A stretch of DNA of 64,000 bases. Origin: Acholeplasmatales bacterium. Its GTDB lineage: Bacteria; Bacillota_I; Bacilli_A; Acholeplasmatales; Anaeroplasmataceae. Location: the NCBI GenBank assembly GCA_016288855.1, contig JAEELJ010000051.1, forward strand, positions 1 through 64,000. Direction: 5' to 3'. Made by a program: the position numbers and the translations under genes. Numbering within the stretch: the stretch's first letter is position 1; every line of letters starts with the position of its first letter. Below are positions 34,843 through 43,243 of the stretch, piece after piece. Under the pieces are notes generated by a model, which saw only the letters and a program-made list of their open reading frames with translations, was not told the DNA's origin and searched no databases.

Positions 34843-35435
34843 TCTTCTACTTTTTTATATTTTTTCTTTATTTTTAATCTTATTCTCTTTTTAGAATCTT
34901 CTTGTGCTTGATGATTAATTGTTATATTAGAAATAAAGAAATCAACCATTTTTGGTTCGCTAAAGCCATTTTTATAAACATAAGCAACCATTTCTTCTTC
35001 AAATCTTAATTCATAACGATTTTCATATTCATATACTTTCTTTAATTTAGTATAACTGTAGTCAAATTTAGTTAATTGACCATTACTTCTATTTTCACAT
35101 CTCATTGAATTTTCTTTAAATGTATAAGTATAATCAGCACCAAAATCACATAGCATTTGATTCTCTTTATATAATTTTTTAGGTAATGATTTACTTTGGA
35201 TAAAGCTCATTATTAAATATGCAACACCAATTGCAACAAAAAGTGCTGAAAATATAACTAATGATGGTGATATTTGACCTATTTTTTCTAAAAGTGAATA
35301 AATAAATATACCTAAACCAAATAATATTACAACTAAAGACATAATATATCTTTTCATAATAGCCTTCTTAGCACTATATGTTAAAAGGCTCTTCATTTCT
35401 TCACCAGAAATTTTAGTATGATTTATAACAACCAT
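34824..35435 (-). CDS. YcxB-like two-helix membrane protein
   Basis: A 203-aa protein with two membrane helices (about residues 31-50 and 57-80) followed by a cytosolic beta-rich domain that resembles the YcxB C-terminal domain (YTYTFKENSMRCENRSNG, KLKKVYEYENRYEL) and a strongly basic tail. The function of YcxB proteins is unknown. A GGAGA site precedes the ATG, directly after the tRNA-Gln terminator. Convergent and overlapping by 4 nt with the GNAT gene. Confidence 0.65.
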   Translation of the reverse strand: MVVINHTKISGEEMKSLLTYSAKKAIMKRYIMSLVVILFGLGIFIYSLLEKIGQISPSLVIFSALFVAIGVAYLIMSFIQSKSLPKKLYKENQMLCDFGADYTYTFKENSMRCENRSNGQLTKFDYSYTKLKKVYEYENRYELRFEEEMVAYVYKNGFSEPKMVDFFISNITINHQAQEDSKKRIRLKIKKKYKKVEEKRNEN

Positions 35436-35452
35436 AATTTCTCTCCTTTTAT

Positions 35453-35514
35453 AAAAAAATTGCAGCGAATAGTTAATATAAGATTAAAATACCATAATCA
35501 ACAAATGCGCTGCA
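35453..35514 (-). terminator. Long-loop terminator after the tRNA-Gln genes
   Basis: TGCAGCG (minus strand, 35508-35514) pairs with CGCTGCA (35461-35467) across a loop of about 40 nt, followed by ATTTTTTT. It abuts the ribosome site of the next gene. Confidence 0.6.
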
Positions 35515-35551
35515 TTATATAAAATATACAAGTATATTTTGATTATTAAAT

Positions 35552-35627
35552 TGGCAGCAGCTACAGGGATCGAACCTGTGAAATGCTGGGGTCAGAGTCC
35601 AGTGCCTTACCGCTTGGCTAAGCTGCT
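35552..35627 (-). tRNA. tRNA-Gln (anticodon CUG), copy 2
   Basis: 76 nt with encoded CCA. Acceptor AGCAGCT/AGCTGCT, D arm GCCAAGCGGTAAGGC, anticodon loop CTCTGAC with CTG at 35593-35595, T arm ACAGG-TTCGATC-CCTGT. The last anticodon-stem pair is A.C instead of A-U and the variable region is 6 nt. Identical to the copy at 35653-35728. Confidence 0.93.
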
Positions 35628-35652
35628 AAATAAGAATATGAATATATAAAAA

Positions 35653-35728
35653 TGGCAGCAGCTACAGGGATCGAACCTGTGAAATGCTGGGGTCAGAGTC
35701 CAGTGCCTTACCGCTTGGCTAAGCTGCT
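35653..35728 (-). tRNA. tRNA-Gln (anticodon CUG), copy 1
   Basis: Identical to the downstream copy, with anticodon at 35694-35696; the two are separated by 25 nt of AT-rich spacer (repeat period 101 bp). CUG decodes CAG. No terminator with a T-run separates it from efp upstream, so the tRNAs may be made from the efp transcript and cut out. Confidence 0.93.
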
Positions 35729-35734
35729 ATAGTG

Positions 35735-35754
35735 AAGGCATGTTGCCATGCCTT
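35735..35754 (-). other. Hairpin between efp and the tRNA-Gln pair
   Basis: AAGGCATG/CATGCCTT (35747-35754 with 35735-35742) with a 4-nt loop. On the minus strand no T-run follows, so it is more likely an RNA-processing or stabilising hairpin than a terminator. Confidence 0.45.
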
Positions 35755-35763
35755 TATTATTAA

Positions 35764-36315
35764 TTATGCTCTAGAAACATATGTACCATCTTGAGTTGAT
35801 ACAATGATTTGGTCTCCAGATGAAACAAATAGTGGAACGTTTAATTCATATCCTGTTTCTAACTTTGCCTTCTTCTTAGAAGTTTGATCACCCTTAATTG
35901 CAGGATCACATTCAGCAATAGTTAATGTTACTTTATCAGGTAAAGAAACACCTAATAATTCATCTCCGTAGAAGGTTAAATCTACATTCATACCTTCTAA
36001 CATGAAATTCTTTTCCCATTCTAGTCTTTCAGAAGGGATTTCCATTTGCTCATATGTTTCATTATCCATGAAAACATATGCATCTGGTGTTGCGTAAATA
36101 TAATTCATTTTACGCTTATCAATGAAGCACTTCTTGAATGCAGAATCAGAACCCTTAAGAGCTGTTTCAGTAACTGTACCAGTTCTTAAATCCTTCATTT
36201 TAACTCTTACATATGCAACCTTGTTTTGTAAAACATGCATAAATTCAAGAATTTGCATAAGCTTGCCATCATATTCGATAACAACGCCATTCTTTAAGTC
36301 ATTAACATTTATCAT
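35764..36315 (-). CDS. efp: Elongation factor P
   Basis: Binds ribosomes stalled on polyproline stretches and promotes peptide-bond formation. The 183-aa protein has the three-barrel layout (KOW-like N-terminal, central OB, C-terminal OB). The tip loop that reaches the active site reads HVLQNKVAYV instead of the usual HVKPGKGAAFV: Lys32 is kept, but the Pro-Gly before it and the Gly after it are lost and the loop is one residue shorter. The start is the ATG at 36315, spaced from AAAGGTG; a GTG 9 nt upstream is rejected. Confidence 0.95.
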   Translation of the reverse strand: MINVNDLKNGVVIEYDGKLMQILEFMHVLQNKVAYVRVKMKDLRTGTVTETALKGSDSAFKKCFIDKRKMNYIYATPDAYVFMDNETYEQMEIPSERLEWEKNFMLEGMNVDLTFYGDELLGVSLPDKVTLTIAECDPAIKGDQTSKKKAKLETGYELNVPLFVSSGDQIIVSTQDGTYVSRA

Positions 36316-36343
36316 TTTATACACCTTTTTAAGTCAAAAGTAA

Positions 36344-36376
36344 AGGGGAAATTAATTGCTTTTTTTAATTTCCCCT
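36344..36376 (-). terminator. Terminator between eno and efp
   Basis: AGGGGAAATTA/TAATTTCCCCT hairpin (36366-36376 with 36344-36354); the minus-side T-run is broken (TTTACTTTT), the plus side is better. Probably ends eno transcription. Confidence 0.65.
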
Positions 36377-36415
36377 CTTTTTATCAATTTATTATATTTA
36401 ATAAGTGAAATTAAA

Positions 36416-37726
36416 TTACTTTATGCAGTAAATAGACTTCTTACCTAAGAACTTAGATACGCCAGGGAATTGTCCACGACCATTTAAGTCATCTTCAATT
36501 CTGATTAACTGGTTGTACTTAGCAACACGGTCAGTTCTTGATAATGAACCTGTCTTAATTTGACCAGCATTTGTACCAACTACGATATCAGCAATTGTAG
36601 TATCTTCAGTTTCACCTGATCTATGAGATACGATTGCAGTATATCCAGCCTTCTTAGCCATTTCGATTGCTTCGAAAGTTTCAGTTAAAGTACCAATTTG
36701 GTTAACCTTAATTAAGATTGCATTAGCAACGCCCATTTCGATACCCTTAGATAATCTCTTAGTATTTGTAACGAATAAGTCATCACCAACTAATTGTACA
36801 TCCTTACCAATCTTGTCAGTCATGTACTTCCAACCTTCCCAGTCATCTTCTGCTAAACCATCTTCAATAGTTACGATTGGGAACTTCTTGATTAAGTTAG
36901 CATAGTAAACGTCAACCATTTCTTGAGAAGTGAATTCACCCTTATCAGCCTTTAATACATACTTCTTAGTTTCTGTATTATAGAATTCTGATGCAGCAAC
37001 GTCAATTCCTAAGCAAACATCCTTACCTGGTTCATAACCAGCAGCCTTAATAGCTTCAACAACACGTTCAAATGCTTCTGTATTTGAAGATAACTTTGGA
37101 GCATAACCACCTTCGTCACCTACTGATGTAACATAACCATTCTTCTTTAAAATTGTCTTTAAAGCATGGAATACTTCAGCACCCATTCTTACAGCTTCCT
37201 TAATATTAGCTGCGCCAACAGGTAAAATCATAATTTCTTGGAAATCGATGCAGAAATCAGCATGAGCTCCACCATTTAAAATGTTCATCATAGGTAGAGG
37301 TAATTGAACTGCATTGAAACCTCCGAAATAGTTGTATAGAGGGATTCCATAGAAATCAGCAGCAGCTCTAGCGCAAGCCATAGAAACACCTAAAGTAGCA
37401 TTTGCACCTAATTTACTCTTATTTTCAGTACCATCTAAAGCTAACATTAAATGATCGATTGCAACTTGTTGAGTTACATCCATACCTAATAACTTTGGTC
37501 CGATAACTTCGTTAACGTTCTTAACAGCCTTAGTTGTACCCTTTCCGTTATAACGAGCCTTGTCTCCGTCTCTTAATTCTAGAGCTTCATGAACACCTGT
37601 AGATGCTCCTGATGGAACTAGGGCACGACCCATAGCACCTGATTCAGTTTCAACTTCAACTTCGATAGTTGGGTTTCCACGTGAGTCTAATACTTCTCTT
37701 GCATAAACGCTTGTAATATATGGCAT
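36416..37726 (-). CDS. eno: Enolase
   Basis: Interconverts 2-phosphoglycerate and phosphoenolpyruvate. The 436-aa protein is standard: [17 protein letters not shown] start, metal/catalytic region [24 protein letters not shown] and the signature [14 protein letters not shown]. It stands alone, close to gpmI, the enzyme of the preceding glycolytic step. A cre-like sequence lies about 105 bp upstream of the start. Confidence 0.98.
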   Translation of the reverse strand: MPYITSVYAREVLDSRGNPTIEVEVETESGAMGRALVPSGASTGVHEALELRDGDKARYNGKGTTKAVKNVNEVIGPKLLGMDVTQQVAIDHLMLALDGTENKSKLGANATLGVSMACARAAADFYGIPLYNYFGGFNAVQLPLPMMNILNGGAHADFCIDFQEIMILPVGAANIKEAVRMGAEVFHALKTILKKNGYVTSVGDEGGYAPKLSSNTEAFERVVEAIKAAGYEPGKDVCLGIDVAASEFYNTETKKYVLKADKGEFTSQEMVDVYYANLIKKFPIVTIEDGLAEDDWEGWKYMTDKIGKDVQLVGDDLFVTNTKRLSKGIEMGVANAILIKVNQIGTLTETFEAIEMAKKAGYTAIVSHRSGETEDTTIADIVVGTNAGQIKTGSLSRTDRVAKYNQLIRIEDDLNGRGQFPGVSKFLGKKSIYCIK

Positions 37727-37830
37727 AAATTTACATCTCCTTATATTTATTTATATTTAAAATTTTTACCAATTAACATTATACATTATAATAATGTAAA
37801 TAAAATAACTAATTATCTTTTTTTATTTTG

Positions 37831-37844
37831 TGAAAACGTTTTAT
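37831..37844 (+). promoter_or_regulatory. Weak cre-like site upstream of eno
   Basis: TGAAAACGTTTTAT matches 12 of 14 cre positions and touches the stop codon of the upstream gene, about 105 bp before the enolase ATG. Confidence 0.28.
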
Positions 37845-38344
37845 TAATTTCTGTATCCACTAGATGCTAATCGATAGCATAGTATGTATGCAAGCACATA
37901 ACATACGATATTTATCATGTAAATAATGAAATTCAAACCATCACCACTTCTTATCGCTAGAATAGGATAAACAAAAGGCATAATAAAGAATCCATATAAT
38001 ACATTTCCAAAATAACTAAATAAAGATACAAATGAAAAATTGAATAACATAAAGTATTGCATTAATGATGCAAAGAATAAACCTAATGTCATAAATAGTA
38101 CTGCCAGTACTGGATATAATATATGGAATGAATAATATCCTTTTCTTACTCTATATCCAACAAGATAAGCAAGTATAATTAATCCAAAAGAGATCATTAT
38201 ATTCAATAATCCAAATAAATAATCAAGTGCACCAGCTAAAACGCCACCTAAAATTCCTGCAACAAGACCATCTATAACTACATTGATAACATCGTTTTTA
38301 TATAAAGGTTCTTTCCAATTATTTTTATTAAACATATTTGCCAT
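37844..38344 (-). CDS. Uncharacterised multi-helix membrane protein
   Basis: A 166-aa hydrophobic protein with four to five predicted membrane helices (about residues 20-45, 49-67, 75-97, 103-128 and 136-160) and a GLVAGILGGVLAGALDYLFG glycine-rich first helix. No family recognised. The ATG follows GGTGAT. It lies between ribU and eno; no terminator separates it from eno, so it may share a transcript with it. Confidence 0.65.
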   Translation of the reverse strand: MANMFNKNNWKEPLYKNDVINVVIDGLVAGILGGVLAGALDYLFGLLNIMISFGLIILAYLVGYRVRKGYYSFHILYPVLAVLFMTLGLFFASLMQYFMLFNFSFVSLFSYFGNVLYGFFIMPFVYPILAIRSGDGLNFIIYMINIVCYVLAYILCYRLASSGYRN

Positions 38345-38392
38345 TTTTAATCACCGAATAATATTTTATATTATTTCATTAAAAAAAACAAT

Positions 38393-38418
38393 AAAAATAC
38401 CCTCAGCAAGAGGGTATT
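38393..38418 (-). terminator. Terminator of ribU
   Basis: AATACCCTC/GAGGGTATT hairpin (38396-38404 with 38410-38418), T-run on the minus strand. Confidence 0.85.
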
Positions 38419-38422
38419 AATG

Positions 38423-39226
38423 TTATTGATTAATTGATTCTAAATTAGTTTCTTTTTTATTTTCTTCATTAATAATTGCTGGATTAACTATTTCATTAGA
38501 TTCAATATCATTTGATTTTTCTTCTAATTCAAAATCAGATAAATCTTCTTCTTTATCTTCTTTTTTTACACCAATCATATCATATAGCTTTCTTAATCTC
38601 AAATGAACAAGTGCAGTCACAGATGATATTACAATTGAAATTAATAGATTGAATGGTAATACTGCAAGTAATAAATAATACATTAAGAAATTTTCACCAT
38701 TTACATCAGTCACTGTACCAAATGAAATTAACTTAAATGCATCCTTACAAGCATTAACTATGAACATATATCCATCTTCTACCTTATATCCAGAAGAGAA
38801 TGTATATCCAGTATAATATCTTGAATACATTGGAATATTAAACCAAGCATTTGATGCTATACCAGCTAAAACCCAAGAAATAACAACAGTAATAAATGCT
38901 AATAAAGTCTTATGCTTTACAGGTACATGATGGTATACAATTCCTGAAGATAAAGCTGTAACCATACCAATCATTAAATCAGCTGTTTCTCCAATAAAAC
39001 CAGTTGATGATAAAGGTAGCTTAACTGCAAACCTTACAAGAACACAAATTGCTGCATCTATAGGTCCTAACATAAATGCGCAAATTATGATTGGCAGCAT
39101 CGAAAAATTGATTTCGAGAAATGAGGGGAAGAATGGTAAAGGGAACTTTGGTCCTAAGTATAATACAAATGACAATGCAGCAAATGTAGCAATACAAACC
39201 ATTCGTTTAATTGTTAAATTTTTCAT
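38423..39226 (-). CDS. ribU: Riboflavin ECF-transporter S component RibU
   Basis: Membrane riboflavin-binding subunit of an ECF transporter. The 267-aa protein has about six helices and the S-component pattern (LYLGPKFPLPFFPSFLEINF, LPIIICAFMLGPIDA). An FMN riboswitch directly upstream supports the ligand. Like ThiT in this window it carries a long acidic C-terminal tail (about 45 residues, Glu/Asn/Ser-rich). AAAGGA lies about 14 nt before the ATG, somewhat far. Confidence 0.92.
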   Translation of the reverse strand: MKNLTIKRMVCIATFAALSFVLYLGPKFPLPFFPSFLEINFSMLPIIICAFMLGPIDAAICVLVRFAVKLPLSSTGFIGETADLMIGMVTALSSGIVYHHVPVKHKTLLAFITVVISWVLAGIASNAWFNIPMYSRYYTGYTFSSGYKVEDGYMFIVNACKDAFKLISFGTVTDVNGENFLMYYLLLAVLPFNLLISIVISSVTALVHLRLRKLYDMIGVKKEDKEEDLSDFELEEKSNDIESNEIVNPAIINEENKKETNLESINQ

Positions 39227-39250
39227 ATTAAATTATTCAGTCCTTTCTAT

Positions 39251-39286
39251 AAAATGAAAAATATCCCCATATTTCTACGGGGATAT
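39251..39286 (-). terminator. Expression-platform terminator of the FMN riboswitch
   Basis: ATATCCCC/GGGGATAT hairpin (39279-39286 with 39261-39268) with TTTTCATTTT behind it on the minus strand, between the aptamer and ribU. Confidence 0.85.
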
Positions 39287-39318
39287 AAATAAATTCTTGA
39301 CTGAAAATTTATTCTTTT

Positions 39319-39421
39319 ACTTCTCACATCCAGACTCTACTGTCGGTTAAGGAATTTCACCTTATCATGCCTAAGCTCGCGGACTTTACCGCCGGTATGG
39401 AATTACACCAAACCCCGAAGT
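39319..39421 (-). promoter_or_regulatory. FMN riboswitch (RFN element)
   Basis: Minus strand shows CTTCGGGG, the GGCGGTAAAGTCCGCGAGC segment, GGTGAAATTCCTTAACCGAC and AGTCTGGATG...GAGAAG in conserved order. It should stop ribU transcription when FMN is abundant. Confidence 0.97.
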
Positions 39422-39435
39422 AAATATGTACTTAT

Positions 39436-39464
39436 ATAATACTACTACATGTTATTGTTTTCAA
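39436..39464 (-). promoter_or_regulatory. Promoter of the ribU riboswitch unit
   Basis: Minus strand TTGAAA (39459-39464), 17-bp spacer, TATTAT (39436-39441), about 15 nt before the FMN aptamer. Confidence 0.7.
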
Positions 39465-39471
39465 TATAAAA

Positions 39472-39500
39472 TAAAAAAATGGACAGAATTAACTGTCCAT
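39472..39500 (-). terminator. Terminator of gpmI
   Basis: ATGGACAG/CTGTCCAT hairpin (39479-39486 with 39493-39500) followed by seven T on the minus strand. Confidence 0.88.
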
Positions 39501-39508
39501 TTTATATA

Positions 39509-41032
39509 TTATTTTACAATAATAGATTCAGAAGTCATATCTTCTGGCTTTTCAATGTTTAATAATTCAAGCATTGTTGGAGCTAAATCAGATAAAATAC
39601 CATCACGAATCTTAATATCCTTATCAGTAATAACTACTGGTACTGGATTAGTTGTATGAGCTGTAAATGGCTTACCTGCTTCATCTCTTAGCTTTTCAGC
39701 ATTACCATGGTCTGCAGTAATAATTGCAACACCACCAACCTTGTCTAATGCACGAACAACATCACCAACGCATTGATCAACTGCTTCAACAGCCTTAACT
39801 GCTGCAGGAATAACACCTGTATGACCAACCATATCGCAGTTAGCGAAATTTAATACAATAACATCATACTTTAAAGAATTAATAGCTTCTACTACCTTAT
39901 CTCTAACTTCGAAAGCAGACATTTCAGGCTTTAAGTCATATGTAGGTACCTTTGGTGAATTTACTAAAATTCTATCAGCACCCTTAATAGTTCTATCCTC
40001 ACCACCATCATAGAAGAATGTTACGTGAGCATACTTTTCTGTTTCAGCAATTCTTAATTGAGTTAAATTATTATTTGCAATAATATCACCCATTAAGTTA
40101 GTTAATTTTTGAACACCAAATGCTAATTCACCCTTAACTGTATCACTATACTTCATCATTGAAACAAAGAATGTTGATTTAGGACCCTTTGTTGTATCTA
40201 GCTTATATGGCTTTAATGGATTATAAACTAATCCTTCTGGATTAGATAATGCAGTTGCAATTTGAATTGCACGGTCAGGACGGAAATTAGCAAATACAAC
40301 TGAATCTCCATCATTAATCATACCATTCTTATCAGAAATAAATGGTACCATGAATTCATCTGTGATATTGTTATTATATGATGCTTCAATTCCATCAAAT
40401 GGATTAGCAAAGAATTCACCAATTCCCTGTGTCATTGCATCATAACCCTTTTGGATTCTATCATAGTTCTTATCTCTATCCATTCCATAATATCTACCTT
40501 GGATAGTTGCTACCTTTACACCAGAACCATCAATAATTTCCTTAATATACTTTGCAGCTGACTTAGGTGCAACATCTCTACCATCTAAGAATGCATGGAA
40601 ATAAACATCCTTAATACCTTTTTCATGTGCTAAATTAGCAATTGCAATAATATGTGGAATAGCAGCATGAACTCCACCATCACTTGCAAGTCCTAAAACA
40701 TGGAATTTCTTATTATTCTTTAAAGCATTATCAATTGCATGATTAATTGCTTCATTATTCTTAAAATCACCTGTTTTAATTGAATTGTTAATTCTAGATA
40801 AGGATTGATAAACAATTCTACCTGCACCAAGGTTCATATGACCAACCTCAGAATTACCCATTTGTCCTTCTGGTAAGCCTACTGCTTCTCCTGAAGCATC
40901 TAGCTTATGTGTATCATATTTTGAAAAAATTTCATCTAGATTTGGCTTATTAGCAAGTGAAACTGCATTTGAATCAGATGGAGCAGCAAGGCCATATCCA
41001 TCCATAATAATTAAACATACTGGTCTTTTCAT
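39509..41032 (-). CDS. gpmI: 2,3-bisphosphoglycerate-independent phosphoglycerate mutase
   Basis: Manganese-dependent alkaline-phosphatase-superfamily mutase that converts 3- to 2-phosphoglycerate. The 507-aa protein has MDGYG with metal ligand Asp11, the phosphoserine Ser61 in GNSEVGHMNLGAGR, and the late metal site TADHGNAE. I start at 41032, spaced from AAAGGGA, not at an ATG 18 nt upstream that overlaps that site. Glycolytic partner of eno nearby. Confidence 0.97.
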   Translation of the reverse strand: MKRPVCLIIMDGYGLAAPSDSNAVSLANKPNLDEIFSKYDTHKLDASGEAVGLPEGQMGNSEVGHMNLGAGRIVYQSLSRINNSIKTGDFKNNEAINHAIDNALKNNKKFHVLGLASDGGVHAAIPHIIAIANLAHEKGIKDVYFHAFLDGRDVAPKSAAKYIKEIIDGSGVKVATIQGRYYGMDRDKNYDRIQKGYDAMTQGIGEFFANPFDGIEASYNNNITDEFMVPFISDKNGMINDGDSVVFANFRPDRAIQIATALSNPEGLVYNPLKPYKLDTTKGPKSTFFVSMMKYSDTVKGELAFGVQKLTNLMGDIIANNNLTQLRIAETEKYAHVTFFYDGGEDRTIKGADRILVNSPKVPTYDLKPEMSAFEVRDKVVEAINSLKYDVIVLNFANCDMVGHTGVIPAAVKAVEAVDQCVGDVVRALDKVGGVAIITADHGNAEKLRDEAGKPFTAHTTNPVPVVITDKDIKIRDGILSDLAPTMLELLNIEKPEDMTSESIIVK

Positions 41033-41092
41033 AAATAATTTCCCTTTCATCTATTAAAATGTATAAATCTCCAAACAAGATTATATAACAAA

Positions 41093-42028
41093 CTAATCTA
41101 TTCTTCCATTGATTTTTAGAAGATAATAATTATTAACGCTTTCAGCTCCAACCCACTTAATCATAGCTGAATCTTCTTCTGGATAATTATTATATCCCCA
41201 ATTACCAATATGGTCCCATAGGCCATGGCTTGCGATTGAAGATATTATAAAATCTAATTCTTCATTTTTATATTTATCTAGCTTTTCACTATTTAAGTAT
41301 AAAGCAACATTTAATGGTCTTACACATTCAACATCTTTATAGTTTGTTGTAACCATCTCTTCCGCTTTACTAATTAATACCTTAGATAATTCATCTAATT
41401 TATCACTAAATAAACCTAATTCCTTTATGATGTTATAAAAGATATTAAATGATTTCATTTCATACTTAGTAAATTTAACTTTATTATTTAATATATCATC
41501 AATTAATATCTCACTATACTTTAATGCCTTCTTATAATATGCTTTTGTAGGCTCATTAAAATATAGAGTATATGCAAATAAAGCTGCAGATGGGTGATAT
41601 CCTAATATTTCTTCATTTTCTTTTGTATATGAAAAAATCTTTGCATGTGCGAAATCATCATTTGTTTTTACATTTGCATACCACATATTATTTTCAAATG
41701 TAGCTCTATTATATAAATAATTACATGCACGATTTACAATGTTAAAAAACATTTCATTTTTTAAATCCTTAGAAGTAAATCCTGCCATATATAATAAACG
41801 GAATGCTTCATATATTTGATAAACACTAGTATTAGTATTATAGTTATCAATATATAGGCCACCCTGGAATCCACCATCTTTTGCTTGATAGAACATTAAA
41901 CCATCTAAAACATATTCCTTTGGCATAGTTCCATCTAGGGTGTTTATCATAATCATATCGATATCTCTTGATTTTAATACCATTTGTGAAGCAATTACTT
42001 CTTGCTGTTCTTTAGTTAAAGTTTTCAT
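41093..42028 (-). CDS. Uncharacterised protein, possible alpha/alpha-toroid fold
   Basis: A 311-aa soluble protein I cannot name. It is almost all helical, and QAKDGGFQGGLYIDNYNTNTSVYQIYEAFRLL resembles the DGGF repeats of terpenoid-cyclase/prenyltransferase-like alpha-toroid proteins; no catalytic DxDD or zinc site is evident. I place the start at 42028 behind GAGG; an in-frame upstream ATG would add 20 residues without a ribosome site. It lies 60 nt ahead of gpmI with no terminator between and may be co-transcribed. Confidence 0.65.
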   Translation of the reverse strand: MKTLTKEQQEVIASQMVLKSRDIDMIMINTLDGTMPKEYVLDGLMFYQAKDGGFQGGLYIDNYNTNTSVYQIYEAFRLLYMAGFTSKDLKNEMFFNIVNRACNYLYNRATFENNMWYANVKTNDDFAHAKIFSYTKENEEILGYHPSAALFAYTLYFNEPTKAYYKKALKYSEILIDDILNNKVKFTKYEMKSFNIFYNIIKELGLFSDKLDELSKVLISKAEEMVTTNYKDVECVRPLNVALYLNSEKLDKYKNEELDFIISSIASHGLWDHIGNWGYNNYPEEDSAMIKWVGAESVNNYYLLKINGRID

Positions 42029-42116
42029 TCTTAAAACCTCTACTTTCACAAGTAGTATTTTACAATAAATATAGTAAAAATTAAACATTTATTTTATAAT
42101 AAAATAAGGTGATTAT

Positions 42117-42971
42117 ATGTATTTAGAAATGGTTCATTATTATTTCTTAAAAAAATTAATAAATGCTTTACCAGAAAACATTTCAAGCGCAATAACATTA
42201 GATGATAAAAAATTATTTTATTATGCTAATATGCTATCTATGGATAAATATTTCAACTCATTCTCATTAAGAAGAGATAAGAGTAAGCTTGGTGAAAAGA
42301 TTAACAATGATTTTAATACCTTTTATACTAATTTACTTATCACATTAAGTGAAAAGAATTCAGTTGATTTACTTATATTTGCATATTCGATTTTATCTTA
42401 TAAAATTTTAGATGATTATATTATGCAATATATAAATATATTTAAACCATATAAAATGAATATTTTTACTGCTAAAAATATGCTTGATTCATATGTTTTT
42501 AAAAAGCTTTATGATAAGGATTTATATAAAACATCTTATTATAAGCAATTTGGTAATTTTTTATATGACATAGATATAGATAAAATAATGAAGCCTTCTT
42601 TTATTAAATCATATAAGGTTACTGCATTTAGTCCATATTATGAAAGATGTAATAAGAAAAGAAATAGAGTATTTAAATATTCAAAAAATATTATTGTTAG
42701 ATTATTAGTTATATTCTTAGATATATTTAGAAAGAATAAAAGATATAAGAATTATTATTTTAAGAAAAAGTTTGAAAATAATTTATTAAATTTAGATCAT
42801 AATGAATATACAATTAATGAACAAAAGCTTAATTATAGCTTTGAAGAATTACTAGATTACTTAACTACAATAATGCTAGATAATACTAAAATGATTAATG
42901 ATTATTTAGTGGATGGAAATGAAAAAGAGATTAGAAAATATTTAGATATTCCATTAGATAAAAAATTATAA
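42117..42971 (+). CDS. Uncharacterised plus-strand protein, weak resemblance to zinc-dependent phospholipase C family
   Basis: A 284-aa Lys/Tyr/Asn-rich protein. The opening MVHYYFLKKL and the helical pattern recall the bacterial zinc-dependent phospholipase C family, but most of the His/Asp metal ligands expected there are absent, so if related it is probably not an active enzyme of that type. A basic, hydrophobic stretch around residues 190-215 could touch the membrane. GGTGAT precedes the ATG. Divergent from the 311-aa gene, with its own terminator. Confidence 0.6.
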   Translation: MYLEMVHYYFLKKLINALPENISSAITLDDKKLFYYANMLSMDKYFNSFSLRRDKSKLGEKINNDFNTFYTNLLITLSEKNSVDLLIFAYSILSYKILDDYIMQYINIFKPYKMNIFTAKNMLDSYVFKKLYDKDLYKTSYYKQFGNFLYDIDIDKIMKPSFIKSYKVTAFSPYYERCNKKRNRVFKYSKNIIVRLLVIFLDIFRKNKRYKNYYFKKKFENNLLNLDHNEYTINEQKLNYSFEELLDYLTTIMLDNTKMINDYLVDGNEKEIRKYLDIPLDKKL

Positions 42972-42979
42972 TAAGTAAT

Positions 42980-43010
42980 AAAAAAGCTCATCCGAAAGGA
43001 TGAGTTTTTT
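42980..43010. terminator. Bidirectional terminator with GAAA loop
   Basis: CTCATCC/GGATGAG (42987-42993 with 42998-43004) with a GAAA tetraloop, A-run before and T-run after; serves the plus-strand gene and the minus-strand yqeG operon end. Confidence 0.9.
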
Positions 43011-43223
43011 CTATAATGTTTTTACTTGACCGTTTCTTGTTAAAACAACAATTCCTAAAAATAATACAAATGCAACATGGACAAGGAAACCAATTCTAGC
43101 ACCCTTTTTAGTATATGTTGCGCCATTAATTGCAAAAACAAAACCTAAAATACCAAATAATAAACATGAAAAGAATCCTCTTGAATATGATCCTCTTCTC
43201 ATATGTAGTTCTACATCATGCAT
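43011..43223 (-). CDS. Small two-helix membrane protein
   Basis: A 70-aa protein with a short polar, Arg-rich N-terminus (HMRRGSYSRG) and two hydrophobic helices (about residues 16-34 and 44-62). No family recognised. A clear GGGGAGG site precedes the ATG, which supports it being real. It is 20 nt downstream of the yqeK-rsfS gene and is probably the last gene of that operon. Confidence 0.7.
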   Translation of the reverse strand: MHDVELHMRRGSYSRGFFSCLLFGILGFVFAINGATYTKKGARIGFLVHVAFVLFLGIVVLTRNGQVKTL

Positions 43224-43243
43224 TTATTTTTCCTCCCCTATTA

